NCBI RefSeq assembly: GCF_020687165.1
Contig: NZ_JAJEQC010000005.1
Origin: Hominenteromicrobium mulieris
GTDB taxonomy: Bacteria; Bacillota; Clostridia; Oscillospirales; Acutalibacteraceae
Length of the DNA: 64,000 nt
Strand: one strand, 5' to 3'
Below, in pieces: positions 45,968 to 54,936 of this stretch (position 1 is the stretch's first letter; the number at the start of each line of letters is the position of its first letter). The notes beneath the pieces were generated by a model. The model saw only the letters and a program-made list of their open reading frames with translations, searched no databases and was not told where the DNA came from. Position numbers and translations under genes: made by a program.

Positions 45968-48303
45968 AACACTACCTCGACTTGGTTTCTATCTCCAACA
46001 AGGTTCACCGCAGGCAAAGCCGCATGACACGCATTTGCATTGTGCTGGCGGTTTTCCTGGTTGCAGTCATGTTTGGACTGGCCGATATGTATTTGAAAAG
46101 CATGACGGATGAAACCCGGCATCAAACTGGAGATTGGCATTGTAAAATCACAGCTATTGACGAAAAAACATCCGAATATATTGCTGCCCGCCCTGAAATA
46201 GACTTGTCTGGCTGGCAAGGCAACATTCCCGCAGAAATCGGCTGCACAGTGGCAGATCAGCCCGTTTCTGTTGCAGGGATGGACGAGACAATATTTTCTG
46301 AAATTTATTTAGGTTCTGTCCTTTCAGGTGAGTTCCCTGAGATAGCTGGACAGGTAGCTGTTTCATCTACATTAGCACAAACAGCAGGAATTTCGTTGGG
46401 AGATACTCTTGCTTTGAACTCTCCTGATGGGAGTACAATGCAACTGGCGATTACGGGAATTATGGATGATGATGCCGCCAATATGATCTCGGGAAGTGCC
46501 AGTGCAATCCTTTTGACACCTGAAGGGCTGTCAAGCATTCAAACTGCGGATCTAAGCGGCAACTGGCAGTATGTCGTTCGGTTCTCGCTGCTCACTAATG
46601 TTGGTTCCAGCATTGCTGATATTCAGCAGCAAAACGGCATATCTGATGCACAAATCACCCAAAATGAAGAACTGCTCAGTATGCTCGGGCAGCTACCGGG
46701 TTCCAATATGTCGCAGATATACACAATGGCATTTCTGCTTTCTTTGGTGGTAATGGGAACTTGTGTTATGATGATTTCCAGTAGTTTGAATAGTAATGTC
46801 AGCCAGCGCATGGAGTTTTTCGGTTTACTGCGCTGTTTGGGAGCCACTCGTCGCCAAGTATTGCGCTTTGTGCGCCGTGAGGCTTTACAGTGGTGCATTA
46901 CCGCCATACCCATTGGTATCGGGTTAAGTATCGTGGTGGTTTGGGGACTGTGTGCAGTCATGCGGCAGCTCAGCACTGTATGGTTTGGTTATATGCCTAT
47001 CTTTGGCATTAGCTGGCTAAGCATTGGTGTGAGCATTGTATTGGGACTTATTACCGTTCTATTGGCGGCTCGGACCCCCGCAAAAATGGCAGCAAAGGTT
47101 TCCCCATTGGAGGCTGTCACAGGCAATACACAGCAGGAATCCTCGTTCCGCCATGCGGCAAACACTCGGCGGTGGCATGTAGAGGTAGCACTTGGTATCC
47201 ATCATGCCAAGGCCAAACGGCGCAGCTATATTCTGATGACAAGTGCATTTGCAATCTGCATCACCTTGTTTTTAGGGTTCTGTACGCTGGTTCCCTTTAT
47301 GGAAAACGCATTTATGCCGAAAGAATGGTCGCCCGAGCTTTCCATTGTCAGTGACACAAATACTTGTTCCATTCCGGCGGATCGAAGGGATGCCGTAGTA
47401 CAAAATTCCGCTGTTAGTCGAGTGTTTGGCAGAATGTTTGCTTATGATGTTCCTGCCCAAATTAGCGGCGCAATCCATAACAGCAATCTAATCTCCTATG
47501 AAGAAAATCAGTTCCGCTGGGCGCAAGATCAACTAATTGCAGGTTCTATAGATACTGTAACGAACACGCCGGGACAGGTCTTGTTTGTGGCAAACGCAGG
47601 AACAGAAGTGCAGGTGGGAGATACCATTACACTGACAATAAACGGGAAGGATCAAACAGTTACTGTAGGGGGTGTTTTGTCTGACAGCCTATTGGCTCGT
47701 GCAGAGAGAACGGAAACACTGATCTGCTCCGAGGAAACTTTTTCGCAGCTGACGGGTGAGACTGGGTATACTATCCTGGATGTCCAGTTCCGCTTTGGTT
47801 CTGATGAAGAAGATGTTGCCGAGGTTGAAGCATTGTTCGGTGAAGGAGTCACTTTCACTGATGTCTTAATCCAAGCACAGCAACAACGTGGCCTTTATTA
47901 TGCTTTTGCAACATTGGTATATGGTTTCCTGTCAATCATTGTAGCCATTACGATTTTCCATATTATGAATACCATCAGCATGGGAGTTTCCGCCCGAACT
48001 CGTCAATATGGAGTAATGCGTGCCATTGGCATGAGTAATCAACAGCTTACACGCATGATTTCTGCGGAAGCTGTCTCGTATGCCATAAGTGGTGTCATAT
48101 TGGGATGTATTTTCGGATTGCTGTTTCATTGGTTCCTGTACTCCAGCCTTATCACTCGCACATTCGGAAATCCCTGGAGTGTTCCGTGGCTGGAATTGTG
48201 CTTGATCATAGGCGTGATTCTCGCAACCACGGCGCTGGCTGTACGAGGCCCAGCAAGAAGATTACACGCTATGTCGATTGTGGAAAATATCAGCTCGCAA
48301 TAA
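45964..48303 (+). CDS. FtsX-like ABC permease, module 1
   Basis: 779 residues. The first membrane span (~20-43) leads to a ~200-residue extracellular domain, then three spans (~255-370) of an FtsX domain containing RCLGATRRQVLRFVRREA. A second long extracellular domain follows (~445-640), then the last three spans (~643-760). The duplicated FtsX layout is typical of MacB-like/antimicrobial-peptide transporters of Firmicutes. The substrate cannot be told. Confidence 0.9.
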   Translation: MKHYLDLVSISNKVHRRQSRMTRICIVLAVFLVAVMFGLADMYLKSMTDETRHQTGDWHCKITAIDEKTSEYIAARPEIDLSGWQGNIPAEIGCTVADQPVSVAGMDETIFSEIYLGSVLSGEFPEIAGQVAVSSTLAQTAGISLGDTLALNSPDGSTMQLAITGIMDDDAANMISGSASAILLTPEGLSSIQTADLSGNWQYVVRFSLLTNVGSSIADIQQQNGISDAQITQNEELLSMLGQLPGSNMSQIYTMAFLLSLVVMGTCVMMISSSLNSNVSQRMEFFGLLRCLGATRRQVLRFVRREALQWCITAIPIGIGLSIVVVWGLCAVMRQLSTVWFGYMPIFGISWLSIGVSIVLGLITVLLAARTPAKMAAKVSPLEAVTGNTQQESSFRHAANTRRWHVEVALGIHHAKAKRRSYILMTSAFAICITLFLGFCTLVPFMENAFMPKEWSPELSIVSDTNTCSIPADRRDAVVQNSAVSRVFGRMFAYDVPAQISGAIHNSNLISYEENQFRWAQDQLIAGSIDTVTNTPGQVLFVANAGTEVQVGDTITLTINGKDQTVTVGGVLSDSLLARAERTETLICSEETFSQLTGETGYTILDVQFRFGSDEEDVAEVEALFGEGVTFTDVLIQAQQQRGLYYAFATLVYGFLSIIVAITIFHIMNTISMGVSARTRQYGVMRAIGMSNQQLTRMISAEAVSYAISGVILGCIFGLLFHWFLYSSLITRTFGNPWSVPWLELCLIIGVILATTALAVRGPARRLHAMSIVENISSQ

Positions 48304-48351
48304 AATTATATGGCATACGGCCAATAGGCTAAATACTCATGTGGATTTGAG

Positions 48352-48391
48352 AGGTTGTCCCTCCGAGAAGATCGGTGTGGGCAACCTTTTT
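48352..48391 (+). terminator. Terminator after ABC operon 1
   Basis: AGGTTG and CCC on the left pair with GGG and CAACCT on the right, with TTTTTATTTAT after it. It lies between the permease stop and the next response-regulator box. Confidence 0.7.
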
Positions 48392-48407
48392 ATTTATCTT
48401 ACAGATA

Positions 48408-48451
48408 AGTAAGATGGAAGTCATTTGGAAGTAAGATTGATTCCTTAAAAT
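48408..48451 (+). promoter_or_regulatory. Response-regulator box and promoter of the module 1 small-ORF/sigma unit
   Basis: A second copy of the module 1 box (48408-48435) is followed by 10 bases and TAAAAT (48446-48451). No transporter gene follows: the unit downstream holds a decayed small ORF, a 35-residue ORF and a sigma-like gene. The 330-base stretch 48304-48632 holds only this, the terminator and the decayed ORF. Confidence 0.6.
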
Positions 48452-48470
48452 CGAAACAAATAAAGATTTC

Positions 48471-48566
48471 CTGCCGGACGACGGCAAAAGAAAAAAAGCC
48501 GTCGTAGAGCAGACAATTTGACACGCCCATTTGAAACGGCGGCTTTGATTTTCAGAGCCGCCGTTT
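48471..48566 (+). pseudogene. Decayed copy of the 55035 small ORF
   Basis: LPDDGKRKKAVVEQTI followed by a stop (48519-48521) corresponds to the start of the 68-residue ORF at 55035 (KLPHDGKRKKAIVQ). Later bases still resemble it (NGGF) but carry a 2-base deletion near 48548, so no full product is made. The perfect hairpin AAACGGCGGCT/AGCCGCCGTTT (48534-48566) lies here and may act as a terminator. Confidence 0.5.
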
Positions 48567-48632
48567 CTTTGCGTTTACACAATCCTATGACGACTTGCAG
48601 GGACACGGTAGCCGATTGGAGGTTATTTTGCC

Positions 48633-48740
48633 GTGTCTCGTTTGCTTTTTCAAAGCTCACATGATCTACATCAGTTAAAAAAAGCATTGCTCCTCCTCCG
48701 GGCAAGTATAACATTGCATCGGCATTATCGTTCCATGTAA
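48633..48740 (+). CDS. 35-residue small protein, module 1
   Basis: GTG 48633 after GGAGG opens a 35-codon frame ending TAA 48738-48740. The core SSHDLHQLKKALLLLR and the end HYRSM match a second 35-residue ORF at 55216 (NSHELHQLKKVLPLLR, ending YYRSI). Equal length, a ribosome-binding site in both and mostly similar substitutions support translation. The central leucine-rich helix is amphipathic. Function unknown. Confidence 0.6.
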   Translation: MSRLLFQSSHDLHQLKKALLLLRASITLHRHYRSM

Positions 48741-48768
48741 TTCAGTATAATAATGACTGTTCTTGGCG

Positions 48769-48803
48769 CGCCAGTTTTCCCTCACGGAAATCTGGCGTTT
48801 TTT
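48769..48803 (+). terminator. Attenuator-like hairpin ahead of sigma-like gene 1
   Basis: CGCCAGTTTTCC and GGAAATCTGGCG pair in 11 of 12 positions and are followed by TTTTTT. It lies about 100 bases before the sigma-like gene and just after a TATAAT (48746-48751). The same structure occurs at 55352-55386 with compensating base changes. Confidence 0.65.
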
Positions 48804-48905
48804 GTTGCCATTTTTTCGGAGATGACCCGGTTGTCTGCCGGTGTCGGTCTCCGCCTCCATTCGATTCACCCGTCAATCACCTGTGAATCGAAATGGAGGT
48901 ACATA

Positions 48906-49319
48906 ATGAAGAAAATTAACCTTCGGGAACTTTATCCTAATGTTTATACAACAGACTTTTTTGTAGATGTGACAGAGGAAGTAATGGAGACTATTCGAGC
49001 AGCTGAACGTGCGGAAGCTGCGTATGAGCGAAAGATGTATCGCTATAAGGCGTACTACTCCCTGGACTGCGACAACGGCATTGAAAATGCGATTCTGATG
49101 AAGCCCCAGACACCGGAAATGCTTTTGGAGGAAAAGCAGCTGCGGGAGCAGCTCTATGCTGCTGTGATGGCTCTGCCAGAGAAGCAGGCCAAGCGGATCT
49201 ATGCCCGGTATTATCTGGGTATGCGTGTGAGTGAGATCGCCACAGCGGAGGGCGTAGACCAAAGCCGTGTCCGTGATAGTATCCGGCGTGGTCTGAAGCA
49301 ACTAGCAAAGTATTTTTAG
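48906..49319 (+). CDS. Sigma-70 region-4-like regulator, module 1 (137 aa)
   Basis: The C-terminal half holds MALPEKQAKRIYARYYLGMR and VSEIATAEGVDQSRVRDSIR, a sigma region-4 helix-turn-helix. The N-terminal half lacks a clear region 2, so it may be an activator related to Tn916 Orf7/Orf8 rather than a full sigma factor. ATG 48906 follows AATGGAGG. From residue ~60 it is nearly identical to the second copy at 55489. Confidence 0.85.
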   Translation: MKKINLRELYPNVYTTDFFVDVTEEVMETIRAAERAEAAYERKMYRYKAYYSLDCDNGIENAILMKPQTPEMLLEEKQLREQLYAAVMALPEKQAKRIYARYYLGMRVSEIATAEGVDQSRVRDSIRRGLKQLAKYF

Positions 49320-49332
49320 GATAGAACTACAA

Positions 49333-49380
49333 ATGGGGCGCAAGGTCTCAAAATGCTTCTGGCACAGGGCCTTGCGCCCT
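49333..49380 (+). terminator. Terminator after sigma-like gene 1
   Basis: GGGCGCAAGG and CCTTGCGCCC form a 10-bp stem with a ~25-base loop; TATTT follows. The T run is weak. Confidence 0.6.
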
Positions 49381-49390
49381 ATTTGCACGC

Positions 49391-49419
49391 TTGTATTCTT
49401 CGAGCAAAGGAAATATAAT
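49391..49419 (+). promoter_or_regulatory. Promoter of the second two-component unit
   Basis: TTGTAT (49391-49396), 17 bases and TATAAT (49414-49419), near-identical from -35 to -10 to the promoter at 43058. Confidence 0.7.
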
Positions 49420-49442
49420 AAACCATATTGGAGGGAAACTAT

Positions 49443-49619
49443 ATGGATTATATGACGCTGAAAGAAGCAAGTGAAAAATGGGGTGTTACCCCAAGGCAGA
49501 TCAATTATCTGTGTACCGGTGGGCGTATCCCCGGCGCTGTAAAGATGGCTACCATTTGGATGATTCCCAAGGATGCAGAGAAACCGGCAGACCGCCGTTT
49601 CAAAAATACAAAAAAATAA
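49443..49619 (+). CDS. Small HTH protein, MerR/excisionase-like, module 2 (58 aa)
   Basis: Near-identical to the module 1 protein at 43112 over its first 50 residues (YMTLKEASEKWGVTPRQINY and GRIPGAVKMATIWMIPKDAE). GGAGGGAAACT precedes ATG 49443. It ends before the second response regulator, whose own promoter box lies in the gap. Confidence 0.8.
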   Translation: MDYMTLKEASEKWGVTPRQINYLCTGGRIPGAVKMATIWMIPKDAEKPADRRFKNTKK

Positions 49620-49626
49620 TCCTCTC

Positions 49627-49658
49627 GTGAGGTTTCTGTGACATTTGGATGCTACACT
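49627..49658 (+). promoter_or_regulatory. Module 2 response-regulator box ahead of its own gene
   Basis: GTGAGG (49627) and GTGACA (49638) start 11 bases apart; nine bases after the second comes TACACT (49653-49658). The same order and spacing occur at 51472 and 54994. This suggests autoregulation. Confidence 0.65.
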
Positions 49659-49680
49659 AAGAATGAAGGAGTGTGATACA

Positions 49681-50364
49681 ATGCGAATTTTAGTAGTCGA
49701 GGATGACCGACTTTTGAATAATACCTTGTGCTATAATCTGGATACTGCGGGCTATGCCGTGGACTCTGCATTGACAAAATCAGCAGCCAGCAACTTTCTG
49801 ACCAAGCAGGACTATGACCTGATCGTGCTGGATGTAAACCTGCCGGATGGGAATGGCTTTGATTTCTGCCGTGAGGTAAAGGAGCGTCGGCCGGATACGG
49901 CGGTGATCTTCCTGACCGCAAACGATATGGAAAGTGATATGCTCAAAGGATATGAGCTGGGCGCGGAGGACTATGTGACCAAGCCATTTCCTATGAGCGT
50001 CTTTCAAAAAAAGCTGTCCGTGGTGCTGGGGCGGTTGGCGAAACAGTCTGGAGGCGATTGCTATGAGGATGGTGCGCTGTCCATCAATTTCTCGGAGATG
50101 ACTGCTTCCCTGTCCGGTAAGCCGTTGGTGTTCACTCCGTTGGAATACCGGCTGTTGAAAATACTGACCAAAAATCCGCAGAATGTTTTGACCAGGCAGG
50201 TGCTGCTTGAAAAGCTGTGGGATGCCGATGGAAACTTTGTGGATGAACACGCCCTGACTGCGGCCATCAGCCGGGTGCGGAACAAAATTGAAACAGAGGG
50301 ATGCCAGTACATCAAGACGGTGTACGGCATGGGCTATATGTGGATCGGAGGGGCATCGAAATGA
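49681..50364 (+). CDS. OmpR-family response regulator, module 2
   Basis: 227 residues. Receiver domain with EDD (7-9), phosphoacceptor Asp51 in LIVLDVNLPDG and the lysine of YVTKPF, then a winged helix with PLEYRLLKILTKNPQNVLTR and ISRVRNKIE. GAAGGAGTG precedes ATG. It overlaps the kinase gene by four bases. It is moderately similar to the module 1 regulator, but its likely boxes differ. Confidence 0.93.
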   Translation: MRILVVEDDRLLNNTLCYNLDTAGYAVDSALTKSAASNFLTKQDYDLIVLDVNLPDGNGFDFCREVKERRPDTAVIFLTANDMESDMLKGYELGAEDYVTKPFPMSVFQKKLSVVLGRLAKQSGGDCYEDGALSINFSEMTASLSGKPLVFTPLEYRLLKILTKNPQNVLTRQVLLEKLWDADGNFVDEHALTAAISRVRNKIETEGCQYIKTVYGMGYMWIGGASK

Positions 50365-51392
50365 ATATGCGAAAACTCTCCATCAACAAAGCCTGTATCC
50401 TTTTGGGAACGCTTTTGCTGCTGGCGGTTGGTGCAGTCTGCGCCGCTGTTTATCTGCTGACCCAGAATATAACCGCTGTCCGGTGTGTGTTCCTGTTCAG
50501 TCTCTTTGTACTGCTCTGCGTTATCTTCTTTGTGGCTCTGATCCGCCGGAAGCTGGTTCGGTTCTCCGATGCCTTTTGTGGTCAGATGGATGATATGCTC
50601 TCCGAAAATATGCAGCCGAAGCAGACAACCTGCGAAGAAAGCCTGTTCTACAAAATCAACTATCGGCTGGGGCGGCTGTACGAGGTCATGCAGGAAAATA
50701 AAAACAGCATCGCAAAGGAACGGACTGACCTACAAGAGCTGATCTCTGACATCTCTCATCAGGTCAAGACCCCGATTGCCAACTTGAAAATGATCAACAA
50801 CACGCTGCTTGAAAATGAGGTTCCTCCGCAGAAGCAAAAGGAATTTCTGACAGCCCAGGCCAGCCAGCTTGATAAGCTGGGCTTCCTCATGCAAGCCATG
50901 ATTAAAACCTCCCGACTGGAAACGGGAGTCATTTCGCTGGAGCAGAGACAGCAACCGGTTTACGATACCCTTGCCGCTGCCCTAGGCGGGATTTTGCTCA
51001 ATGCCGAAAAGAAAAAGATAGATGTGCAGGTGGAATGCCCGGAGCATTTGGATGCACGCCATGATAGAAAATGGACAAGCGAAGCCCTGTTCAACATTCT
51101 GGATAATGCTGTGAAATACACCCCGGCAGGCGGGCAGATCCGTGTGTCGGTGGAAGGCTGGGAAATGTATGTGAAGATCGACATTGCCGATACCGGCATC
51201 GGCATTTCAGAGCAGCACCAGGGGACGATTTTCAAGCGGTTTTATCGGGAAGATGTGGTGCATGATGTGGACGGTATTGGAATCGGTCTGTATCTGGCCC
51301 GTGAGATTGTGACCTTGCAGGGCGGTTATATCCGGGTAGCGTCTGAGGTTGGGAAAGGCTCAACCTTTTCTGTTTTCCTGCTCCGAAAGTAG
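50361..51392 (+). CDS. Sensor histidine kinase, module 2 (short-loop type)
   Basis: 343 residues. Two membrane spans (about 10-33 and 39-60) are joined by only a few residues, the layout of intramembrane-sensing kinases such as BceS that take their signal from an ABC transporter. His133 lies in SDISHQVKTPI; ATPase motifs are NILDNAVKYT, DTGIGI and GIGIGLYLAREIV. ATG 50361 is favoured over a start further upstream inside the regulator gene. Confidence 0.92.
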   Translation: MNMRKLSINKACILLGTLLLLAVGAVCAAVYLLTQNITAVRCVFLFSLFVLLCVIFFVALIRRKLVRFSDAFCGQMDDMLSENMQPKQTTCEESLFYKINYRLGRLYEVMQENKNSIAKERTDLQELISDISHQVKTPIANLKMINNTLLENEVPPQKQKEFLTAQASQLDKLGFLMQAMIKTSRLETGVISLEQRQQPVYDTLAAALGGILLNAEKKKIDVQVECPEHLDARHDRKWTSEALFNILDNAVKYTPAGGQIRVSVEGWEMYVKIDIADTGIGISEQHQGTIFKRFYREDVVHDVDGIGIGLYLAREIVTLQGGYIRVASEVGKGSTFSVFLLRK

Positions 51393-51414
51393 AGTAAGCA
51401 CACCCCGAAAATTG

Positions 51415-51503
51415 AAATGTCACAGATTCGTGACATTTGGGGCTGAATTTAGCGGAAATTTTTTGTGGCTCGTGACATTTCTGTGAGGTTTGGTCGTTAC
51501 AAT
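51415..51503 (+). promoter_or_regulatory. Two-part operator and promoter of ABC operon 2
   Basis: A palindrome AAATGTCAC/GTGACATTT with 6-base spacer (51415-51438) is followed, centre to centre 53.5 bases downstream, by the tandem box GTGACA (51472) and GTGAGG (51483). Nine bases later stands TACAAT (51498-51503). The same two-part layout occurs at 54937-55025. Confidence 0.65.
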
Positions 51504-51535
51504 GGGTTTATCAAAAAGAAAGGATGGTGTTCTCT

Positions 51536-52201
51536 ATGAGCATTTTGCAAACGACTGAACTGAAAAAATATTATGGTGCAGAGCCGAACATTACCAGAGC
51601 CTTGGATGGTGTGACCCTCTCTATTGAAAAAGGAGAATTTGTAGCTATCGTAGGAACCTCCGGCAGTGGTAAATCCACGCTGCTGAACATGATCGGCGGA
51701 TTGGATGTGCCCACCTCCGGCCAGGTGGTCGTGGATGGCAAGGAGCTGTCCAAACTCAAAGACGAGGAACTGACCGTTTTCCGCAGAAGAAAGATCGGCT
51801 TTATCTTCCAGAATTACAATCTGGTACCGGTGCTGAATGTCTTTGAAAATATTGTGTTGCCTGTGGAGCTGGACGGAAACAAGGTAGACAAGAAGTTTAT
51901 GAACGAAGTAGTGCAGATGCTGGGGCTTGAGGATAAGCTGAACAATATGCCCAATAACCTCTCCGGCGGCCAGCAGCAGCGCGTAGCCATTGCCCGCGCC
52001 TTGGTGTCAAAGCCCGCTATTGTCTTGGCTGATGAACCCACCGGCAACCTGGACAGCAAGACCAGCGCCGATGTGCTGGGGCTTCTGAAAACTACCAGCC
52101 AGAAATTCCACCAGACCCTCGTAATGATTACCCATAACAGTGAGATCGCCCAGCTTGCCGACCGCATTATTCGGATCGAGGATGGTAAGATCGTGCAGTA
52201 A
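51536..52201 (+). CDS. ABC transporter ATPase, module 2
   Basis: 221 residues. Walker A GTSGSGKST, Q-loop FIFQNYNLVPVL, signature LSGGQQQRVAIARAL, Walker B AIVLADEPTGNLD and H-loop MITHN. ATG 51536 is chosen because the in-frame ATG 51524 touches the AAAGGA ribosome-binding site. It is closely similar to the module 1 ATPase. Its partner is the permease starting 16 bases downstream. Confidence 0.93.
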   Translation: MSILQTTELKKYYGAEPNITRALDGVTLSIEKGEFVAIVGTSGSGKSTLLNMIGGLDVPTSGQVVVDGKELSKLKDEELTVFRRRKIGFIFQNYNLVPVLNVFENIVLPVELDGNKVDKKFMNEVVQMLGLEDKLNNMPNNLSGGQQQRVAIARALVSKPAIVLADEPTGNLDSKTSADVLGLLKTTSQKFHQTLVMITHNSEIAQLADRIIRIEDGKIVQ

Positions 52202-52217
52202 AGGGGGGGGCGGGACT

Positions 52218-54851
52218 ATGAATGACATTCTATTTGGCAACAATAATTCCAAAGTAATTACCAAGCTATCCAAACGCTATTTCAAGAAGAATAAGGTACG
52301 CAATCTGGCTGCACTGCTGGCAATTATCCTGACTGCTTTCCTGTTTACCTCTATCACTTCCCTGGCGTTCAATATGGCGTCCTCCATCCAACTCTCTCTG
52401 CAAATGCAGAAAGGCAGCAAGGCGGATGGCACTTTGGGGTATATGACGGAGAAACAGTACGAGCAGCTTGTAAACAGCGATTTTGTGGACCAGGCAGGAC
52501 ACCGGCGTATCATTGGCTATGCAAGCAACACTTCCAGCCATTCCATTGAAATCAATTATGAAGATAGTGTGCAGCAGGAACTGACCTTCTGTGTGCCTAC
52601 CCACGGAGCTGCACCGGAGAAAGCGAATGAGATCGCCACTACGGATTTGGCGCTGAAGGCGCTGGGTGTAGAACCTGAGATCGGCGCAGAGGTTCCGTTA
52701 GAATTTGAACTGCGGGGGAAAACTTATCATTACGATATGGTGCTTTCCGGCTGGTGGGAAGCAAGCAATGACTCTGTGAGCGTTGCGACTGTTTCAGAGC
52801 AGTTTATAAAAGAAAATCCCGATGTGGTTCAGAACACTTATGCGGTAGACCATGTAATGTCCGGCGTTACTTTTTCCGATGTCGTGCTGAAGAATAAAGC
52901 AAATGTTCAGCAGCAGTTGAATGAGTTCGTTTACTCCATTGGCGGCAATCCAGAGGATATGGGCGCAGACAATTTCATTCTCGCCTCCGAAAATCAAATG
53001 TCCCAGGGATTGACTTCATCAGAGTCCATCGTGCCTGCTGTTGTATTTATCCTGATGTTTGTCGTGTGCGGATACCTGCTGATCTACAATATCTTTGATA
53101 TTTCCGTGATGCAGGATGTTCGTCAATACGGTCTGCTGCGGACGATTGGAACTTCCACACGGCAGATCAAGAGCATTGTGAACCGTCAGGCGGTCTGGCT
53201 CACGCTGATCGGACTGCCTATTGGTCTGATTGCCGGTTTCTTTGCCGGTTGGGTGCTGCTTCCTATCGTGACAGAGATCATTAACCTTGAATACTCTATG
53301 GTGGGTACATCCGTATCGACCTCGCCCCTGATCTTTGTTATTGCCGCTCTCTTTACAATTTTGACCGTGCTTATCAGCACCCGGAAGCCTGCAAAAAAGG
53401 CGGCAAAGATTTCTCCTCTGGAGGCGATCCGCTACACCGAGCAGAACGCCTATAAAAAGAGCAGTGCCAAGCGTACCAATAGAGTAAAGCTGTCCCGCAT
53501 GGCCTTTTCCAACCTGGGGCGCAATCGTCGGCGTTCAGCGTTTATCATTATTTCCCTGCTTCTGTGCATCGTCCTGTTTAACTCTATCATCATTGTGACG
53601 CAAAGCCTTGATGAAGAAAAGTGGGTAAACCGTGTTACCAGAACAGATTTTAATGTCTATAACTCCGCCGCATTTAATGTAATGGAGGGCGTTCAGCACC
53701 ATGAAGATACGCTCTCACAACAGGCAGTGGATCTGATTGCCGGACAGCCCGGAGTTGAGGATGAACGCTATCTTTACCGAAATACAAAGGACGATAGAAA
53801 TGTGCTGGTTGACTATGGGTTTGAAGATTTAAGCGGTATAGAGCTATTCCATGAGGAAGAAGGCGTTGTAAATCAAAGCTATCAGGGATATAGCCTGTAC
53901 ACAAGTTCTGATACCGAAAGGCGCTATTTTGGTAATGTGATGGGAGCCTCCGAGAATTTCTGGGCGGATATGCGTATTTTTGAAGGCGAAAAAGATGCCG
54001 AAACCTTAACGCAGAAAATGGCTACCGGAGAATATGTCATTATTGGTTGCCCCATCGACAAATTGACAGAGGAACCAAATAACACTCCGCTGACCGATCA
54101 GTTACAGGTCGGGGAGAGCATTTCCTTCTACAAGGATGGGGAACTGGTCAAAACCAGCACCATCCTTGCAAAAGCGATTCTCGTGGGAACAGAAACAGAA
54201 ACGCCCACAGGCACTACCGCTCAGGCACACATCGCCGGTGATGCTCCTTTTGTATATCTGCCGGACACTGTATTCAAGGAAATCTATGACGCTCCCACGC
54301 TTCTGACTTATGGATTCAATGTGGAGGAAGCCTTGCAGCCGCAGATGGAAGAATTCTTGAGCAGCTATGTGAGCGAAAATACTTCGGTTGCCTATACTTC
54401 CACCAAGCTGTTGAAAGAGCAACTTGATTCGGTCCGCAGCATGATTCTGGTTATCGGCGGTTTGATTGGCTGCATCATGGCCTTTGCGGGACTGATCAAC
54501 TTTACCAACATGATTATTACCAACATCATCACCCGCCGCCATGAGTTCGCTACCATGCAAAGCATCGGTATGACCGGCAAGCAGCTTCGCCGCCTGATGG
54601 TCTATGAGGGCATCTATTATGCCGCCGGCGCAGACATTATTGGCGGAGCAGCCGCAGCGGTCCTGGCAGTCACGGTGCTAAAGAGCGCATTAAATGGCCC
54701 CTCCATGTGGTTCTTTACCCTGAACATTACATTGGTTCCTGTTCTGGTCATTGGTGTGCTTTATCTGCTGCTGGCTGCGGTCATTCCGCTGATTGTTCTC
54801 CACTTCTTTAACAAGGGAACTGTGGTGGAACGGCTGAGGACTTCGGAGTAA
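52218..54851 (+). CDS. FtsX-like ABC permease, module 2
   Basis: 877 residues, longer than the module 1 permease. The first span lies near residues 30-50. An extracellular domain follows to ~275, then spans ~280-405 around the FtsX motif RTIGTSTRQIKSIVNRQAV, a further span (~455-475) and a second extracellular domain to ~730. Three last spans include MQSIGMTGKQLRRLMVYEG. ATG 52218 follows a run of eight G. It probably forms the sensor-transporter for the short-loop kinase, as in Bce systems. Confidence 0.9.
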   Translation: MNDILFGNNNSKVITKLSKRYFKKNKVRNLAALLAIILTAFLFTSITSLAFNMASSIQLSLQMQKGSKADGTLGYMTEKQYEQLVNSDFVDQAGHRRIIGYASNTSSHSIEINYEDSVQQELTFCVPTHGAAPEKANEIATTDLALKALGVEPEIGAEVPLEFELRGKTYHYDMVLSGWWEASNDSVSVATVSEQFIKENPDVVQNTYAVDHVMSGVTFSDVVLKNKANVQQQLNEFVYSIGGNPEDMGADNFILASENQMSQGLTSSESIVPAVVFILMFVVCGYLLIYNIFDISVMQDVRQYGLLRTIGTSTRQIKSIVNRQAVWLTLIGLPIGLIAGFFAGWVLLPIVTEIINLEYSMVGTSVSTSPLIFVIAALFTILTVLISTRKPAKKAAKISPLEAIRYTEQNAYKKSSAKRTNRVKLSRMAFSNLGRNRRRSAFIIISLLLCIVLFNSIIIVTQSLDEEKWVNRVTRTDFNVYNSAAFNVMEGVQHHEDTLSQQAVDLIAGQPGVEDERYLYRNTKDDRNVLVDYGFEDLSGIELFHEEEGVVNQSYQGYSLYTSSDTERRYFGNVMGASENFWADMRIFEGEKDAETLTQKMATGEYVIIGCPIDKLTEEPNNTPLTDQLQVGESISFYKDGELVKTSTILAKAILVGTETETPTGTTAQAHIAGDAPFVYLPDTVFKEIYDAPTLLTYGFNVEEALQPQMEEFLSSYVSENTSVAYTSTKLLKEQLDSVRSMILVIGGLIGCIMAFAGLINFTNMIITNIITRRHEFATMQSIGMTGKQLRRLMVYEGIYYAAGADIIGGAAAAVLAVTVLKSALNGPSMWFFTLNITLVPVLVIGVLYLLLAAVIPLIVLHFFNKGTVVERLRTSE

Positions 54852-54889
54852 CGGCAGAGATTGCTACAATAAATAATCATAAACCTATT

Positions 54890-54923
54890 GAAAGCCGGGA
54901 GGAGGCATTTCCTCTCGGCTTTC
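54890..54923 (+). other. Hairpin after permease 2
   Basis: GAAAGCCGGGAGGA pairs with TCCTCTCGGCTTTC over 14 positions (one G-U). It is followed by CTCAAAAAAA, not by T, so it is at best a weak terminator on the plus strand. Confidence 0.45.
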
Positions 54924-54936
54924 CTCAAAAAAATTG

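Noticed and set aside
48675..48869. Minus-strand frame that resembles another minus-strand frame at 55258-55452
   Set aside because: The similarity is explained by the plus-strand small ORFs and hairpins that the two loci share; neither minus frame has a ribosome-binding site.
43112..54851. A vanB-type vancomycin resistance cluster, as in Tn1549
   Set aside because: Regulator and kinase genes are followed by ABC transporters; no vanH, ligase or vanX-like gene is present.
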